A DNA stretch of 64,000 nt from Bacteroides sp. (GCA_014802335.1 JAAVCL010000009.1:4620-68619); one strand, 5' to 3'; positions 49,492 to 59,341 are shown, counted from the stretch's first letter. Numbers and translations: made by a program. Notes: generated by a model from the letters alone, not told the origin.

Positions 49492-52400
49492 TCACTTCGT
49501 GCAGCCGCCGGGCGACGTGCAAAGATCGCGGAAGGCGCAAAAGGTGCAGGCCGTTTCGTCTTGGGTTGGCTCAAAAGGCTTTTCCGGGTCGAAAATATCG
49601 GTAAGGATTTTCTCGATGCCGGGCAGAAACACCTCGTCAAGCTGAGAATGATCCGTAATGGTCTGCTTTTCGACCACGGGACGCACGGAGCCTTCGTCGC
49701 GAATGGTGTTGACATCATAGATATGCAGCCCCACTTTGGGATAGGTAACGCCCTCTTCCTTAAAGAGTTTCTTCACGAGCAGGCGCGCGTAGAGCAACAG
49801 CTGCAGCAGGTATTTCGCTTTATAGTCGCCGTTGAAGATTGAGTCGGCCTCGGCCGCTTCGACATTAGACTTTCCGGTTTTGTAATCGACGATACGGATA
49901 CCTTCTGCTGTGATATCCACACGGTCGAATGCAAAAGCCACATTCACCTCGGGACTTTGGCCGACACTGAAACGGTCGTTGCCGCGCATTTCGCCACCCA
50001 CCAGAGTTATCGGGGCGATAGTGCTGTCGTATTCAATCACGGCCTTCACCTGCTCGACGAGCCTGTCGGCCACGATAAGATCGGCACCGTAGAGGGGGGC
50101 GTCGAGTTGGGAATCATCGTCGCCCCGCTGGGTATGGACGGCCTGATAGACTTCGCGCCGGATCCGGGCATCGTCGGCAAGAAGGCCCTGCAGGTCGGAA
50201 GCCGAAAGGGTGATGCGGCAATCGCGCGGAATAAGCCGCTCGCGCATTTTCGGGGGGAAATAGAGGTTAAGGAGAGCCTGATGCACGATATTACCTTGAA
50301 GAATGGGACTGATACCCTCGGAATCGGGGCGGTCGTCACTAAGCCCCACCACATTCTTATAATAGAACTTTACAGGACAGGTGCAATAATTCATAAGGGC
50401 CGAGGCCGAGAGGTTGCGACCCTCTTTTTCGGCGGTAAAATCGGCCAGGCGTTTCATGACAGAGGGAGTCTTGCGGACGGGTTGCGGCACGGCCTCCGAC
50501 GTTTCGAGGCCAAAGACATAACTGTCGGTATGCACGGCTTCGCGCGCATAAAGCATCTCGAGCTGCATGATGAATCTTGACTTTCCTCCGCTGCGCATTC
50601 CCTCGCCGTCGCGGGCATCGTAGATAAGCGCGACTTCGCGCGCACGCGAAATGAGGCGATAGAAATAATAGGAATATAGTTCCTCGCCCTGCGAACTGAG
50701 CGGGAGCCCATATCCGCGGCGCAAAGTGTCGGGCACGAAAGTGCGTCGTCTTCCGCGCCGGGGCATCACCTTGTCGTTCATCGAGAGGATGATGAGGCGG
50801 TCGAAATCAATGGCGCGGGTTTCAAGAAGGCCCATCACCTGAAGCCCCTTGAGTGGTTTCCCCTCGAACTGCACGGGCTCGGCGGCAAGCAGGCGGTCGA
50901 CCAAATGAAAAACGGTGAACCACGTCATTTCAATATCGTGGCGTCTGACACTTGCCAACAGGCGCGACATCGCCAACCGATAAGTGGCGATCTGCGAGCG
51001 CTCCATTTTGGAATTTACAGATGAAAACTCGCCGATATCCCCCTTCAGAGCATCGTCGACTTCTTCAAGCACGCTGTCGATATATCCGATAACCGATTCG
51101 GCATCGGCTCCGGCCTCAATTGGCTGCAGAATCCGGGCAAGCGTTACGGAATAACGGGCTATCCACTCAATGGTGACAACGCGCAAATGGAAACGGGCAA
51201 TATCGCCGTTAATCTGATTGGCCATATCGGTTCCGACAAGAACGTGAACCAACGGATGAGCCAGAAATATCCTCACATCGTCGCGCAAATATCCGGTCAA
51301 TCCGCCCGAACGCCGCCGGCGGCTCTGGAGACGGCGCAGATGACCCACAAACGAGGCCGTGGCGGTGAAGCGCAGCGAATGGCCCATCGTGAGATTCACA
51401 TCCTGCAGATCGGGAGGGAGAGAGTGCAGCAGGGGCATAAGCAGATTTTCATCGGGCACCACAATGGCCGTTCGCGGGGAGGAGATTCGCTCTTTGGAAT
51501 ATTTATGCATCCAGTCGGAAATGATACCGGAAGCCACTTTAGTCTGCGCCACATTGGAAGGAGCTGCCGCCACGGTGAGAGCAGGCATATCCTCACGCAT
51601 CGAGAGCGCCAGGAAAGGCATGGCCCATTCCGGGGCCGGAAAAAGGCGGATGTTGCGATGAATGGCGCGAGTGGCCGGACCGCTCGAACGGCGTTCCACC
51701 CCCAGGACAGGCCCGGTGGCATCCCAGAAGAAATCGGCAAAAGGCTCGTCATCGTCATCGCGGAGCCGGCGCATCGAGCTGAACAGAGAGGCCTCGGAAG
51801 TGGAAATCATGTTGAAGCCCACCACCATCACTTTCGACCAAGGCAGGACTCCCCTCCCCTCCCGGGCCACACGGGCGGCGGCAAGGCGGAACAGAGTGCC
51901 CGGCATGCCAAGTGAATCGGCATCAAGATTCGAGCGCAAACCGTCGTATAACTCCGGCAGAAGTTTCCACAATTCGATGAATTTCTCTTTAATGGCCGAA
52001 CGGTCGTCGACATCGCCCAGCGACTTCCAGAAACTCTCGACATCTCCGGCCGAAGGGCGGTAACCGAAATAGCGTTCAATGACATCCAACTGCTCCTCGG
52101 TGAGGAAGTTGGAGGCTATGGAGCGGTAATCGCGCACATTGCGGAACAGGGCCGGGGCATCCACCTCATATTTATCCACCTCGCTGAAATCGCCCAGCAG
52201 AGTGTCGCCCCAGGGGGCGAAATGATCGAACGAAAGCACGTCCTCCTCGGTGTCTATCGAATCGGAGCGCCCCATCAGGCCGCAATAAACCTTGTAGAGC
52301 CGGAAAAGCATATCGAGACGGGAGGCGGCGGTAAGACCCGACACCCGCGAGACAAACGACTCGATATCCAGCACTTCGGGCGCAAGCATAGTGGCCTTTC

Positions 52401-52563
52401 CCAATGACTCCGAGAGAATCTTGAGGAAGAACGTGGAACTTCGCTTGTTGGGGAAGATGAAGCAAATGTCTGACAAATCATCATAACGCGACACGCAGGC
52501 CTGAGCCACCGAGCCGAGAAAAGAGACATTCGAATCGGAAAGATATGAGGGATCGGTATTCAT
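49492..52563 (-). CDS. AddB/RexB-like PD-(D/E)XK nuclease with Fe-S motif
   Basis: 1023 residues. AddB-type proteins make double-strand-break-processing helicase-nucleases with AddA; addA is not in the window. N-terminus: DICFIFPNKRSSTFFLKIL (about 32-50), the usual Bacteroidetes form of the degenerate helicase start. C-terminal nuclease: FDRVDITAEGIRIVDYKTGK (about 892-911), D-x-K type core. The Fe-S ligands are one Cys of NYCTCPVKFYY near 730 and Cys1006, Cys1009, Cys1015 (C-x2-C-x5-C), as in AddB. Start ATG at 52563 is divergent from the holB-like gene. Convergent with pth at its 3' end (42 bp). Confidence 0.88.
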   Translation of the reverse strand: MNTDPSYLSDSNVSFLGSVAQACVSRYDDLSDICFIFPNKRSSTFFLKILSESLGKATMLAPEVLDIESFVSRVSGLTAASRLDMLFRLYKVYCGLMGRSDSIDTEEDVLSFDHFAPWGDTLLGDFSEVDKYEVDAPALFRNVRDYRSIASNFLTEEQLDVIERYFGYRPSAGDVESFWKSLGDVDDRSAIKEKFIELWKLLPELYDGLRSNLDADSLGMPGTLFRLAAARVAREGRGVLPWSKVMVVGFNMISTSEASLFSSMRRLRDDDDEPFADFFWDATGPVLGVERRSSGPATRAIHRNIRLFPAPEWAMPFLALSMREDMPALTVAAAPSNVAQTKVASGIISDWMHKYSKERISSPRTAIVVPDENLLMPLLHSLPPDLQDVNLTMGHSLRFTATASFVGHLRRLQSRRRRSGGLTGYLRDDVRIFLAHPLVHVLVGTDMANQINGDIARFHLRVVTIEWIARYSVTLARILQPIEAGADAESVIGYIDSVLEEVDDALKGDIGEFSSVNSKMERSQIATYRLAMSRLLASVRRHDIEMTWFTVFHLVDRLLAAEPVQFEGKPLKGLQVMGLLETRAIDFDRLIILSMNDKVMPRRGRRRTFVPDTLRRGYGLPLSSQGEELYSYYFYRLISRAREVALIYDARDGEGMRSGGKSRFIMQLEMLYAREAVHTDSYVFGLETSEAVPQPVRKTPSVMKRLADFTAEKEGRNLSASALMNYCTCPVKFYYKNVVGLSDDRPDSEGISPILQGNIVHQALLNLYFPPKMRERLIPRDCRITLSASDLQGLLADDARIRREVYQAVHTQRGDDDSQLDAPLYGADLIVADRLVEQVKAVIEYDSTIAPITLVGGEMRGNDRFSVGQSPEVNVAFAFDRVDITAEGIRIVDYKTGKSNVEAAEADSIFNGDYKAKYLLQLLLYARLLVKKLFKEEGVTYPKVGLHIYDVNTIRDEGSVRPVVEKQTITDHSQLDEVFLPGIEKILTDIFDPEKPFEPTQDETACTFCAFRDLCTSPGGCTK

Positions 52564-52635
52564 AACGGGAGGTGAAAAAATCGGTTTGGGAGCCGGAGGG
52601 CATAACTAAATGAAGCGGATTAAACAACTTCAATA

Positions 52636-52643
52636 CAAATATA
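52636..52643 (-). promoter_or_regulatory. Putative -7 box TATATTTG for the addB-like gene
   Basis: Minus-strand TATATTTG is a good -7 box, 73 bp before the ATG at 52563. The -33 element is not clear. Confidence 0.4.
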
Positions 52644-52664
52644 GCAAATTTCGTGCTGATTGTG

Positions 52665-52695
52665 ATTGAAAAGTCGCTGAAATTTGTTAATTTTG
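52665..52695 (+). promoter_or_regulatory. Promoter of the holB-like gene
   Basis: TAATTTTG (52688-52695) with ATTG at 52665-52668, 19 bp upstream. One mismatch in the -33 box. Confidence 0.5.
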
Positions 52696-52712
52696 GGAAT
52701 TACTCAGTAAGG

Positions 52713-52737
52713 AGTCGTTTAAACTTTTTACGAAAAC
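52713..52737. repeat. 25-bp dispersed repeat with GTTTAAAC core, copy 2
   Basis: Identical over 25 bp to 4114-4138. Lies in the leader of the holB-like gene, in the opposite orientation relative to the gene than copy 1. Confidence 0.75.
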
Positions 52738-52766
52738 CCTAAAATAAAAAAGGAGCAATTACGAAA

Positions 52767-53903
52767 ATAGGATTTAACGACATACCGGGCCAGGAGTCGA
52801 TAAAAGAACGACTGCACAGCATGGCCGACAGCGGCCACCTGCCACACGCCCTGCTGATCACGGGCCCGGCGGGTTCGGGCAAGATGCTTCTTGCCCGGGC
52901 ATTCGCACGCTATCTTCACTGCGAGAATCCGAGCAACGGCGAGGCATGCGGAGTTTGCCGCAGCTGCCGCCTCCATGCCGAGAATTCGCATCCCGACCTG
53001 CACTACGTCTACCCTATCGTCAAAAGCGAGAAACTGAAGCGTTATGTCTCGGCCGATATGGCTAATGCCTGGCACGAGATGCTGGAACGATACCCGGCAA
53101 TGCCCGAAGAAAAATGGCTCGAACTTTTGGAGGCCGGCAATTCGCAGCCTTGCATTTATGTGAATGAGGCTGAAAAAATAGTGGAATCTGATTCGCTGCC
53201 TCCATTCAGCACCGACCATAAGATATTCATCGTGTGGCAACCGGAACGACTGCGCCCCGAGGCCGCCAACAAGCTGCTGAAAGTTATCGAGGAGCCGTCG
53301 CCCACAACCATGTTTATATTTGTGAGCAACAACGAATTGCAGTTGTTACCCACCATCACGTCGCGACTGCAGAGGCTTCATGCAGGCCGTTTCAGCGACC
53401 GGGAGATAATGGATTATCTCATGGAGCGATATGGCATGCGCGATTACGACGCGCTGGGACTTGCGCCTCTTTGCAATGGAAGCATCATACGCGCCGACGA
53501 GCTGGGAGGACACACGGGCGAGAGCGAGGAATTCCTGGCCATGTATCAGGACGTGATGCGCGCCGCCTACAGCAAACGGGTGGCCATGCTGAAGATTCTT
53601 GCGGAACGCACGGCAGCCTGGGGACGTGAAAAACTGTGCCGCTATCTGGATTATACGGCGCGGATGATTCGCGAGAATTTCATCTACAACATGAACATGC
53701 CTCAACTGTCGGCCATGACCCGCGAGGAAGAAAATTTCGCCACGCGCTTCTCGCCGTTTGTGAACCACCTGAATGTAGAGGATTTCGCCCGCGAGACCGA
53801 CATGGCCAAACGGGATGTGGCACGTAACGGCAATGCGCGACTCGTGATGTTCGACTATTTCATTCAGTGCATCATCCTGTTGCACCGCAAAGCCGCAAAA
53901 TAA
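52767..53903 (+). CDS. holB: DNA polymerase III delta' subunit (clamp loader), non-ATG start
   Basis: About 378 residues. Clamp-loader ATPase subunit of the replicase. Walker-A-type GPAGSGKMLLARAFARYLHC, a zinc-type Cys cluster CENPSNGEACGVCRSCRL, and ANKLLKVIEEPSPTTMFIFV with the sensor segment SRLQRL. The first ATG (52821) would cut away the conserved start GFNDIPGQESIKERL. Family N-termini of type MxFxDIxGQ align best with ATA at 52767 as start; an in-frame stop at 52740-52742 and AGGAG at 52751-52755 bracket it. So either ATA/ACG/ATT is the start or ATG was lost by mutation or base-call error. Divergent from addB-like; the nucleotidyltransferase follows after 38 bp. Confidence 0.85.
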   Translation: MGFNDIPGQESIKERLHSMADSGHLPHALLITGPAGSGKMLLARAFARYLHCENPSNGEACGVCRSCRLHAENSHPDLHYVYPIVKSEKLKRYVSADMANAWHEMLERYPAMPEEKWLELLEAGNSQPCIYVNEAEKIVESDSLPPFSTDHKIFIVWQPERLRPEAANKLLKVIEEPSPTTMFIFVSNNELQLLPTITSRLQRLHAGRFSDREIMDYLMERYGMRDYDALGLAPLCNGSIIRADELGGHTGESEEFLAMYQDVMRAAYSKRVAMLKILAERTAAWGREKLCRYLDYTARMIRENFIYNMNMPQLSAMTREEENFATRFSPFVNHLNVEDFARETDMAKRDVARNGNARLVMFDYFIQCIILLHRKAAK

Positions 53904-53941
53904 CTCAATACGATAAAAAAATTCTAACACATACTAAAAAT

Positions 53942-54850
53942 ATGAAACCTACACTTTATATCCTTGCCGCCGGAATGGGCAGCCGCTATGGAGGTCTGAA
54001 ACAGCTTGACGGCCTCGGCCCTTCGGGCGAAACCATCATGGATTACTCGATATATGACGCCTTGCGCGCCGGATTCGGAAAAATCGTATTCGTTATCCGT
54101 CACGACTTTGAACAGGAATTTCGCGAAAAAATCATATCAAGATACGAGGGCCACGTTCCGGTGGAAGTTGTTTTTCAGGATCTTACGGCTCTTCCGGAAG
54201 GTTTCAAGCCGGCCGAAGGGCGAAGCAAACCGTGGGGCACGGGCCATGCCGTGCTGATGGGCAAGACAGTAATCAACGAACCGTTCGGCGTGATCAATGC
54301 CGATGATTATTATGGTGTTGATTCGTTCAAGGTTCTGGCCGACTTCCTGCGTTCGATGGAAGGGAAGCGCGACGCATACTGCATGGTTGGCTTCCGCATC
54401 GGCAACACTCTGAGCGAGAACGGCGGGGTATCGCGCGGCGTGTGCAGCGTGAACAGCGAAGGCTATCTGACCGGCGTCACCGAATGTCACGGCATCGAGC
54501 GTCGCGAAGACGGCACTATCATCCGCGTTACCGAGGAGGGCGAAACCGCCACTCTTCCCGAGGATGCAAGCGTATCGATGAATATGTGGGGCTTCACTCC
54601 CGACTATTTCGATTACAGCGAAAAGCAGTTCATCGACTTCCTGAACGAGCATGGAGATGAACTGAAATCGGAGTTCTATATACCGACCGTGGTCAACAAC
54701 CTTATCACTTCGGGACGCGTGACCCTGAAAGTTGAACCGACCGATTCGAAATGGTTTGGCGTGACATACGCCGCCGACCGCGACACCACCGTGGCTCAGT
54801 TCAAGAAGCTTGTTGACGAGGGCCTTTATCCAACTCCACTTTTCAATTGA
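53942..54850 (+). CDS. Sugar-phosphate nucleotidyltransferase
   Basis: 302 residues from the ATG at 53942, where the fold begins (MKPTLYILAAGMGSRYGG); upstream in-frame codons overlap the holB-like gene. The NTP-transferase signature LAAGMGSRYGGLKQLDGLGP (8-27) and INADDYYGVDSF (about 119-130, metal-binding Asp) are clear. Such enzymes make NDP-sugars from sugar 1-phosphate and NTP. galE begins 8 bp downstream, so the pair probably feeds NDP-glucose/galactose into surface polysaccharide. The exact sugar is not predictable. Confidence 0.85.
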   Translation: MKPTLYILAAGMGSRYGGLKQLDGLGPSGETIMDYSIYDALRAGFGKIVFVIRHDFEQEFREKIISRYEGHVPVEVVFQDLTALPEGFKPAEGRSKPWGTGHAVLMGKTVINEPFGVINADDYYGVDSFKVLADFLRSMEGKRDAYCMVGFRIGNTLSENGGVSRGVCSVNSEGYLTGVTECHGIERREDGTIIRVTEEGETATLPEDASVSMNMWGFTPDYFDYSEKQFIDFLNEHGDELKSEFYIPTVVNNLITSGRVTLKVEPTDSKWFGVTYAADRDTTVAQFKKLVDEGLYPTPLFN

Positions 54851-54858
54851 TTATCAAT

Positions 54859-55881
54859 ATGAAAGACAAAATCTTAGTAACCGGCGGAACCGGTTATATA
54901 GGGTCGCACACCACAGTCGAGCTGCAACAGGCGGGATACGACGTGGTGATTATAGACAATCTGAGCAATTCCAACAGGGAGGTTCTTGACGGCATCGAGG
55001 CCATAACGGGACGGCGCCCTGCGTTTGTGGAGGGAGATTGCACCGACATCGAAACACTGCGCCGACTTTTCAAGGAGCATCCCGGAATCAAGGGTATAAT
55101 CAATTTCGCGGCTTCGAAGGCCGTGGGTGAATCGGTGCACAAGCCTTTGCTATATTACCGCAACAACCTCGACACGCTGATAAATCTGCTTGAGCTTATG
55201 CCCGAAGCCGGAGTGAAGGGTATTGTCTTTTCATCGAGCTGCACGGTTTATGGCGAACCGGATGTAAACCCTATCGACGAGACTGCACCGATAAAGAAGG
55301 CTACATCGCCCTACGGCAACACGAAGCAGATTTCGGAAGAGATTATAATGGATTATGTAGCCTCGGGGGCTCCGATAAAGAGTATAATCCTGCGCTATTT
55401 CAACCCGATCGGGGCGCACCCCTCGGCATTGATCGGCGAATTGCCCGTGGGTGTTCCTCAGAATCTTGTGCCTTATCTCACCCAGACGGCGGCCGGAATA
55501 CGCGAGCAGCTCACAGTGTTCGGCAACGATTACAACACGCCCGACGGTTCCTGTATCCGCGACTATATAGATGTGAACGACCTTGCGCGCGCGCACGTGA
55601 CGGCCATGAGCCGGATGCTCGACAATGCCGACACCGATCCGGTTGAAATCTTCAATCTCGGCACGGGCCGCGGAGTCTCGGTGCTTGAACTTATCGAGGC
55701 GTTTGAGAGCGCAACGGGTGTGAAAGTGCCCTATAAGATCGGAGCGCGCCGCGAAGGTGATATTGAAAAGATATGGGCACAGCCCACCAAGGCCAACGAA
55801 GTGTTGGGCTGGACGGCCGAAGTGCCGCTGACCGAAACCATGCGCAACGCGTGGAACTGGCAGCAGAAGTTAGGGAAATAA
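54859..55881 (+). CDS. galE: UDP-glucose 4-epimerase
   Basis: 340 residues from the ATG at 54859. Rossmann motif LVTGGTGYIGSHTTVELQ (6-23), catalytic Ser in FSSSCTVYG (about 122-130) and Y-x3-K in SPYGNTKQISEEI (about 147-159), then ILRYFNPIGAHPS and DGSCIRDYIDVNDLARAH (about 234-251), all diagnostic for GalE. It interconverts UDP-glucose and UDP-galactose. It is the second gene of a pair with the nucleotidyltransferase and ends at a clear terminator. Confidence 0.94.
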   Translation: MKDKILVTGGTGYIGSHTTVELQQAGYDVVIIDNLSNSNREVLDGIEAITGRRPAFVEGDCTDIETLRRLFKEHPGIKGIINFAASKAVGESVHKPLLYYRNNLDTLINLLELMPEAGVKGIVFSSSCTVYGEPDVNPIDETAPIKKATSPYGNTKQISEEIIMDYVASGAPIKSIILRYFNPIGAHPSALIGELPVGVPQNLVPYLTQTAAGIREQLTVFGNDYNTPDGSCIRDYIDVNDLARAHVTAMSRMLDNADTDPVEIFNLGTGRGVSVLELIEAFESATGVKVPYKIGARREGDIEKIWAQPTKANEVLGWTAEVPLTETMRNAWNWQQKLGK

Positions 55882-55904
55882 GATAGCTAAGCCCCGCATA
55901 ACAG

Positions 55905-55932
55905 AAAAACGTCGGCATTGCCGGCGTTTTTT
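55905..55932 (+). terminator. Terminator after galE (probably bidirectional)
   Basis: AAAAACGTCGGC (55905-55916), loop ATT, GCCGGCGTTTTTT. One G-T pair. It lies between the convergent galE and capA-like genes and can serve both. Confidence 0.85.
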
Positions 55933-55955
55933 CGTTATTGGGGGTCCGGTGTGGG

Positions 55956-57047
55956 TTATGGTTTTGTACTGCGGGGCACGCCGACGTTGTGAGTGTCGAA
56001 AACCCGATTGGCGCCGCGGCTGAATATCTGCCATGCACCTTGCTGGGCGGCCGGAATCTTATTGGACATCGACGAGGGGTAGACAGTGAAATTGGTGCGC
56101 CCTCCGGCCGGCTTGGCACTGAATAATGTGTCGTAGGTGGCATGCTTGAATCGTGCGCGGCCTGTTTCATCGCGCTCCACACGCACGCTGACCAATGCTC
56201 CCCCGGTGGTGTCGGCGGTTTTCATATTGCTTATGAAATTGCCTAATGAGTAAACCACCAGCACATCTTTGTCTTCCTTGTCATTACGGACCACCTTCAT
56301 GGGCTGCACGACGTGGGGATGCCCCCCGATTATGAGGTCGACACCGTTGTCTATAAGGAAATCGGCCAGCTCCTCCTGATTACGGTTCTGGAGCAGCACA
56401 TATTCTATGCCCCAGTGCATGGCGACAACTATTATTTCGGCTCCGGCCTCGCGTGTCTGTTTTATTTCGCGTGCCATACGCTCTTTGTCGATAAGCGCGA
56501 CTTCCACGCCCTCGCGCGGAGGGATGCCGTTTGTGCCGTAGGTGTAGTTGAGGAAACCGAACCGGATGCCGTTGATTGTCTTTATGAAGGGAACTTTCTT
56601 TTCGCGGTCGGAAAGGTCATGATATGTTCCGATATGGTCAACGCCGAGATTGTCGAGAGCCGTCAATGTGCGTCGGGCCGCCTTGTCGCGCCTGTCAAGG
56701 CAATGGTTGTTGGCGGTGAGGAACATATCGAAGCCGGCATCCTTCAGGGCGCGGGCGTAAGAATCGGGAGCCGAGAAGCAGGGATAGCCGGTGTAGTCGG
56801 GGCCACCACCTAAGGGAACTTCAAGATTGCACACGGCATAGTCGGCCTCGGTAATGACCGGGGCGATATGGGTGAAACACCCGGAATAATCATACTCTTT
56901 GCCACCGCCGAGTTCCAAAGCACGATCCAACTGAGCCTGATGCTGCATTGCATCGCCCACGAAGACGAGGTCGGCACCCTGCGGGGCGCCGGGAGCGGCG
57001 GCACCGGTCAGAAAGGAGAGAAGGCTGAAAAGAATGAGTTTGATCAC
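55956..57047 (-). CDS. CapA/PgsA-like metallophosphatase-fold protein
   Basis: 363 residues from a GTG at 57047 that overlaps the DUF4270 stop (GTGA). Signal peptide VIKLILFSLLSFLTGAAAPG. The PGA_cap fold is shown by ADLVFVGDAMQHQAQLD (metal-binding Asp), CNLEVPLGGG, FLTANNHCLDRRD, VVAMHWGIEY and IIGGHPHVVQP, with the Asp/His/Asn set of calcineurin-like enzymes. CapA proteins are linked to poly-gamma-glutamate capsule export, but similar proteins occur without a capsule; no capB/capC is present. It is the last gene of the starch-synthase-domain, DUF4270, CapA operon. Confidence 0.85.
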   Translation of the reverse strand: MIKLILFSLLSFLTGAAAPGAPQGADLVFVGDAMQHQAQLDRALELGGGKEYDYSGCFTHIAPVITEADYAVCNLEVPLGGGPDYTGYPCFSAPDSYARALKDAGFDMFLTANNHCLDRRDKAARRTLTALDNLGVDHIGTYHDLSDREKKVPFIKTINGIRFGFLNYTYGTNGIPPREGVEVALIDKERMAREIKQTREAGAEIIVVAMHWGIEYVLLQNRNQEELADFLIDNGVDLIIGGHPHVVQPMKVVRNDKEDKDVLVVYSLGNFISNMKTADTTGGALVSVRVERDETGRARFKHATYDTLFSAKPAGGRTNFTVYPSSMSNKIPAAQQGAWQIFSRGANRVFDTHNVGVPRSTKP

Positions 57048-58468
57048 CGGAGTTGCTGAGTGGAATAAGTGAAGCAGATGATGGAACGGTCGGTGTGAAG
57101 TTCGGTCATGGTCGGAGCCGCCAGATAGGGCTGACAACGGGTCACGTAGGTTGTGACATTGCCACTGTAATCGGTGACACTTTCGGTGACCGTATTGACC
57201 GGAACGAGAATAAATTCATAGTCGTCCTCGTCGATTGTCTCACCGGCCTGTTCGGCCTCGAGCAGATTCACAAACCATGAGCGCATGGCGGCAAAACGGT
57301 ATCGGCCGTTATCGGAATCGTATGAGGCGACAAAAGAAGTCTTGTTGTCGGGCGCTTTGTTTTCAGCGAAGAAGGACTCATATTCCGATTTCTTGATCAT
57401 CAGCAAGTTGGGGGCGGCGCCGAGACCATAGTCATTGCTGATGGGGAGAGCCGGGATTTCGAAGCGAAGACTTGACACAATGGCGAGAGCCTTGCCGTTG
57501 CGATGAAACTCTTCGAGCAGCGAAAGGACGGGGAATTTGATTGAGAGCATATAACCGCCCGGGGTTGTGATGATGCTTTTGCCGGCGGCCACCATGTCGC
57601 GGATTTTCTGCGACACCTGATAATCGATAACGTTGCTTGAAAGCACCTCGGGCTGCGACGACATGAGACACATGGAGTCGCGATAGACGCGCGTCACCAT
57701 CTGGTAAGTCGAGTCGGCCTGCATCTCGCTGACACGCCGGGTATAATGCCAATAAGTGTACATTTCGGCATTCGAGATGTTTGCTATACATCCGTTTCCG
57801 AAATTCTGCTGCACGTAAATGCCGGGGAAATATTGGTTAAAAGTTGCGGGCCACGCGAAGATAGAGTTGTCGGTGCGATATTGCGTGAACAGATCGCGTG
57901 CCATCTTCAGGGGCATGTGCACCGGAATCTTGATATAAGCATCCTTTTTGAGGGCGGAGTCGCCCTTGGCGATGTTCGAGAGGGTGTAACTTCGCGAGCC
58001 GAGAGGCACGGGATCGTAGTGGCCTTCGGGAGAGTAAGTGGCCTTTATATCCGAGGGGAGCTGATCGGTGAGGCGATAGACGCGGAGTTGCTGGGGGGCC
58101 AGCGAGTCGCCGGTGAGGGCACCGCGGGGCACGCTGAGCACAAGTCTCATCGAGTCTATATCCTCCACTTGAATCGAGTCGGGCACGGGCATACGGGTTG
58201 CGGCCATCATCTGCGACACAAACGAACAGGAGAGATTTCCGTATTCGGGCACACTGATTCGGCCAAGCAATTTGGTTACGTTGCGGCCGTCGAGATTATT
58301 ATATGCGATACATTCGGTTTCGACAGCGGTGGTGAGCGAGTCGACCTGGATCGAGACTTCCCCGTTTGTAACGGAGCTTCCTATCTGACTCACATCATCG
58401 TCGCATGCGGCCAGCCCCAGAAGGCCGAACAGGGCCGAGGCAAAGAGGAGGATTTTTTTAGCTTTCAT
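57044..58468 (-). CDS. DUF4270 outer-membrane lipoprotein
   Basis: 474 residues from the ATG at 58468 (TTG two codons before is less likely). Lipobox LAAC (Cys near 22) and then DDDVSQIGSSVTNGEVSIQV, the DUF4270 start. The rest is beta-rich with YSPEGHYDPVPLGSRSY and YTLSNIAKG. The family is linked to surface proteins and polysaccharide handling in Bacteroidetes but has no known function. 18 bp after the starch-synthase-like gene; its stop overlaps the CapA start. Confidence 0.88.
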   Translation of the reverse strand: MKAKKILLFASALFGLLGLAACDDDVSQIGSSVTNGEVSIQVDSLTTAVETECIAYNNLDGRNVTKLLGRISVPEYGNLSCSFVSQMMAATRMPVPDSIQVEDIDSMRLVLSVPRGALTGDSLAPQQLRVYRLTDQLPSDIKATYSPEGHYDPVPLGSRSYTLSNIAKGDSALKKDAYIKIPVHMPLKMARDLFTQYRTDNSIFAWPATFNQYFPGIYVQQNFGNGCIANISNAEMYTYWHYTRRVSEMQADSTYQMVTRVYRDSMCLMSSQPEVLSSNVIDYQVSQKIRDMVAAGKSIITTPGGYMLSIKFPVLSLLEEFHRNGKALAIVSSLRFEIPALPISNDYGLGAAPNLLMIKKSEYESFFAENKAPDNKTSFVASYDSDNGRYRFAAMRSWFVNLLEAEQAGETIDEDDYEFILVPVNTVTESVTDYSGNVTTYVTRCQPYLAAPTMTELHTDRSIICFTYSTQQLR

Positions 58469-58486
58469 CAGCAATAAATAAGTTTC

Positions 58487-59341
58487 TTAAGCCATCAATG
58501 ATTTGTAAAGAGCGTCATACTCATCGGCATGGTCGCCCTCGCCGGTGAAATGCTTCCACTTCTTTCCTTGCGCTTCGCAATATTCCACAAGCTCGGCATC
58601 GGGTTCGGGAGTCTGGAACACGACGGCATCAGCAAATTTTATGGCCATCTTATGAAGCATCCTGACATCGGGAGTCATCTCGCGGAAAGGAGTGAGGTCG
58701 CGCTTGGCGATGCCTTCCTCAACAAGTTTGTCGAAAAAGGATTGGTCGATTTTAAGCTCGGGGGCTGCCGGGGCCTCGTTCTCCCCTTCCTTGACCGCGG
58801 GCACAAAATCGGGCAGGACGGTATAAACAGTTTTAGTGGAGGCGAAAGAGGGGTCGCCCTTAAACAGACGTTTCACATAGAGTGGAATCAGCGCGGAGAA
58901 CCAGCCGGACACCTGAATGATTTCAGGCTCCCAGCGGAGTTTACGGGCCGTTTCCATTGTGCCCCGCGAATAAAATATGATACGCTCATCGTTGTCGGGG
59001 CGGTCGGTTCCAAAAGAATCGACGTCCGATTTCAGCTTCTGGAAATAATCATCGTTATCCATGAAATATACCTGAATACGCGACGGCTGCATTGAAGCGA
59101 CCTTCACGACAAGGGGGTGATCGGCATCGGCAATCGGAATATTCACACCGCTGAGTCTGATAACTTCATGGAGCTGATTGCGCCTTTCGTTTATGTCGCC
59201 GAAATCGGGCATAAATGTGCGGACTTCATACTTGCGCTGTTGAATAGACTGCGGGAGCGAGCGGCCCCAAGCGGCATTCGCCGATACGGAAAGGTAGGGA
59301 GAGATTTCCTGAGATACGAAAATGATTTTATGTGCTGCCAT
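58487..59341 (-). CDS. Glycogen/starch synthase N-terminal (GT5) domain protein
   Basis: 284 residues from the ATG at 59341 (MAAHKIIFVSQEISPY). The start carries the GT5 fold: IIFVSQEISPYLSVSANAAW, matching the K-x-G-G-L region in place but with Ser-Ala instead of Gly-Gly, so ADP-glucose binding is doubtful. The second GT-B half, with the C-terminal donor site, is absent, although full GlgA has about 480 residues. Short GT5-like proteins next to panC and DUF4270 are usual in Bacteroidales, so this is the normal form and not a fresh truncation. Possibly regulatory or glycan binding. Confidence 0.8.
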   Translation of the reverse strand: MAAHKIIFVSQEISPYLSVSANAAWGRSLPQSIQQRKYEVRTFMPDFGDINERRNQLHEVIRLSGVNIPIADADHPLVVKVASMQPSRIQVYFMDNDDYFQKLKSDVDSFGTDRPDNDERIIFYSRGTMETARKLRWEPEIIQVSGWFSALIPLYVKRLFKGDPSFASTKTVYTVLPDFVPAVKEGENEAPAAPELKIDQSFFDKLVEEGIAKRDLTPFREMTPDVRMLHKMAIKFADAVVFQTPEPDAELVEYCEAQGKKWKHFTGEGDHADEYDALYKSLMA

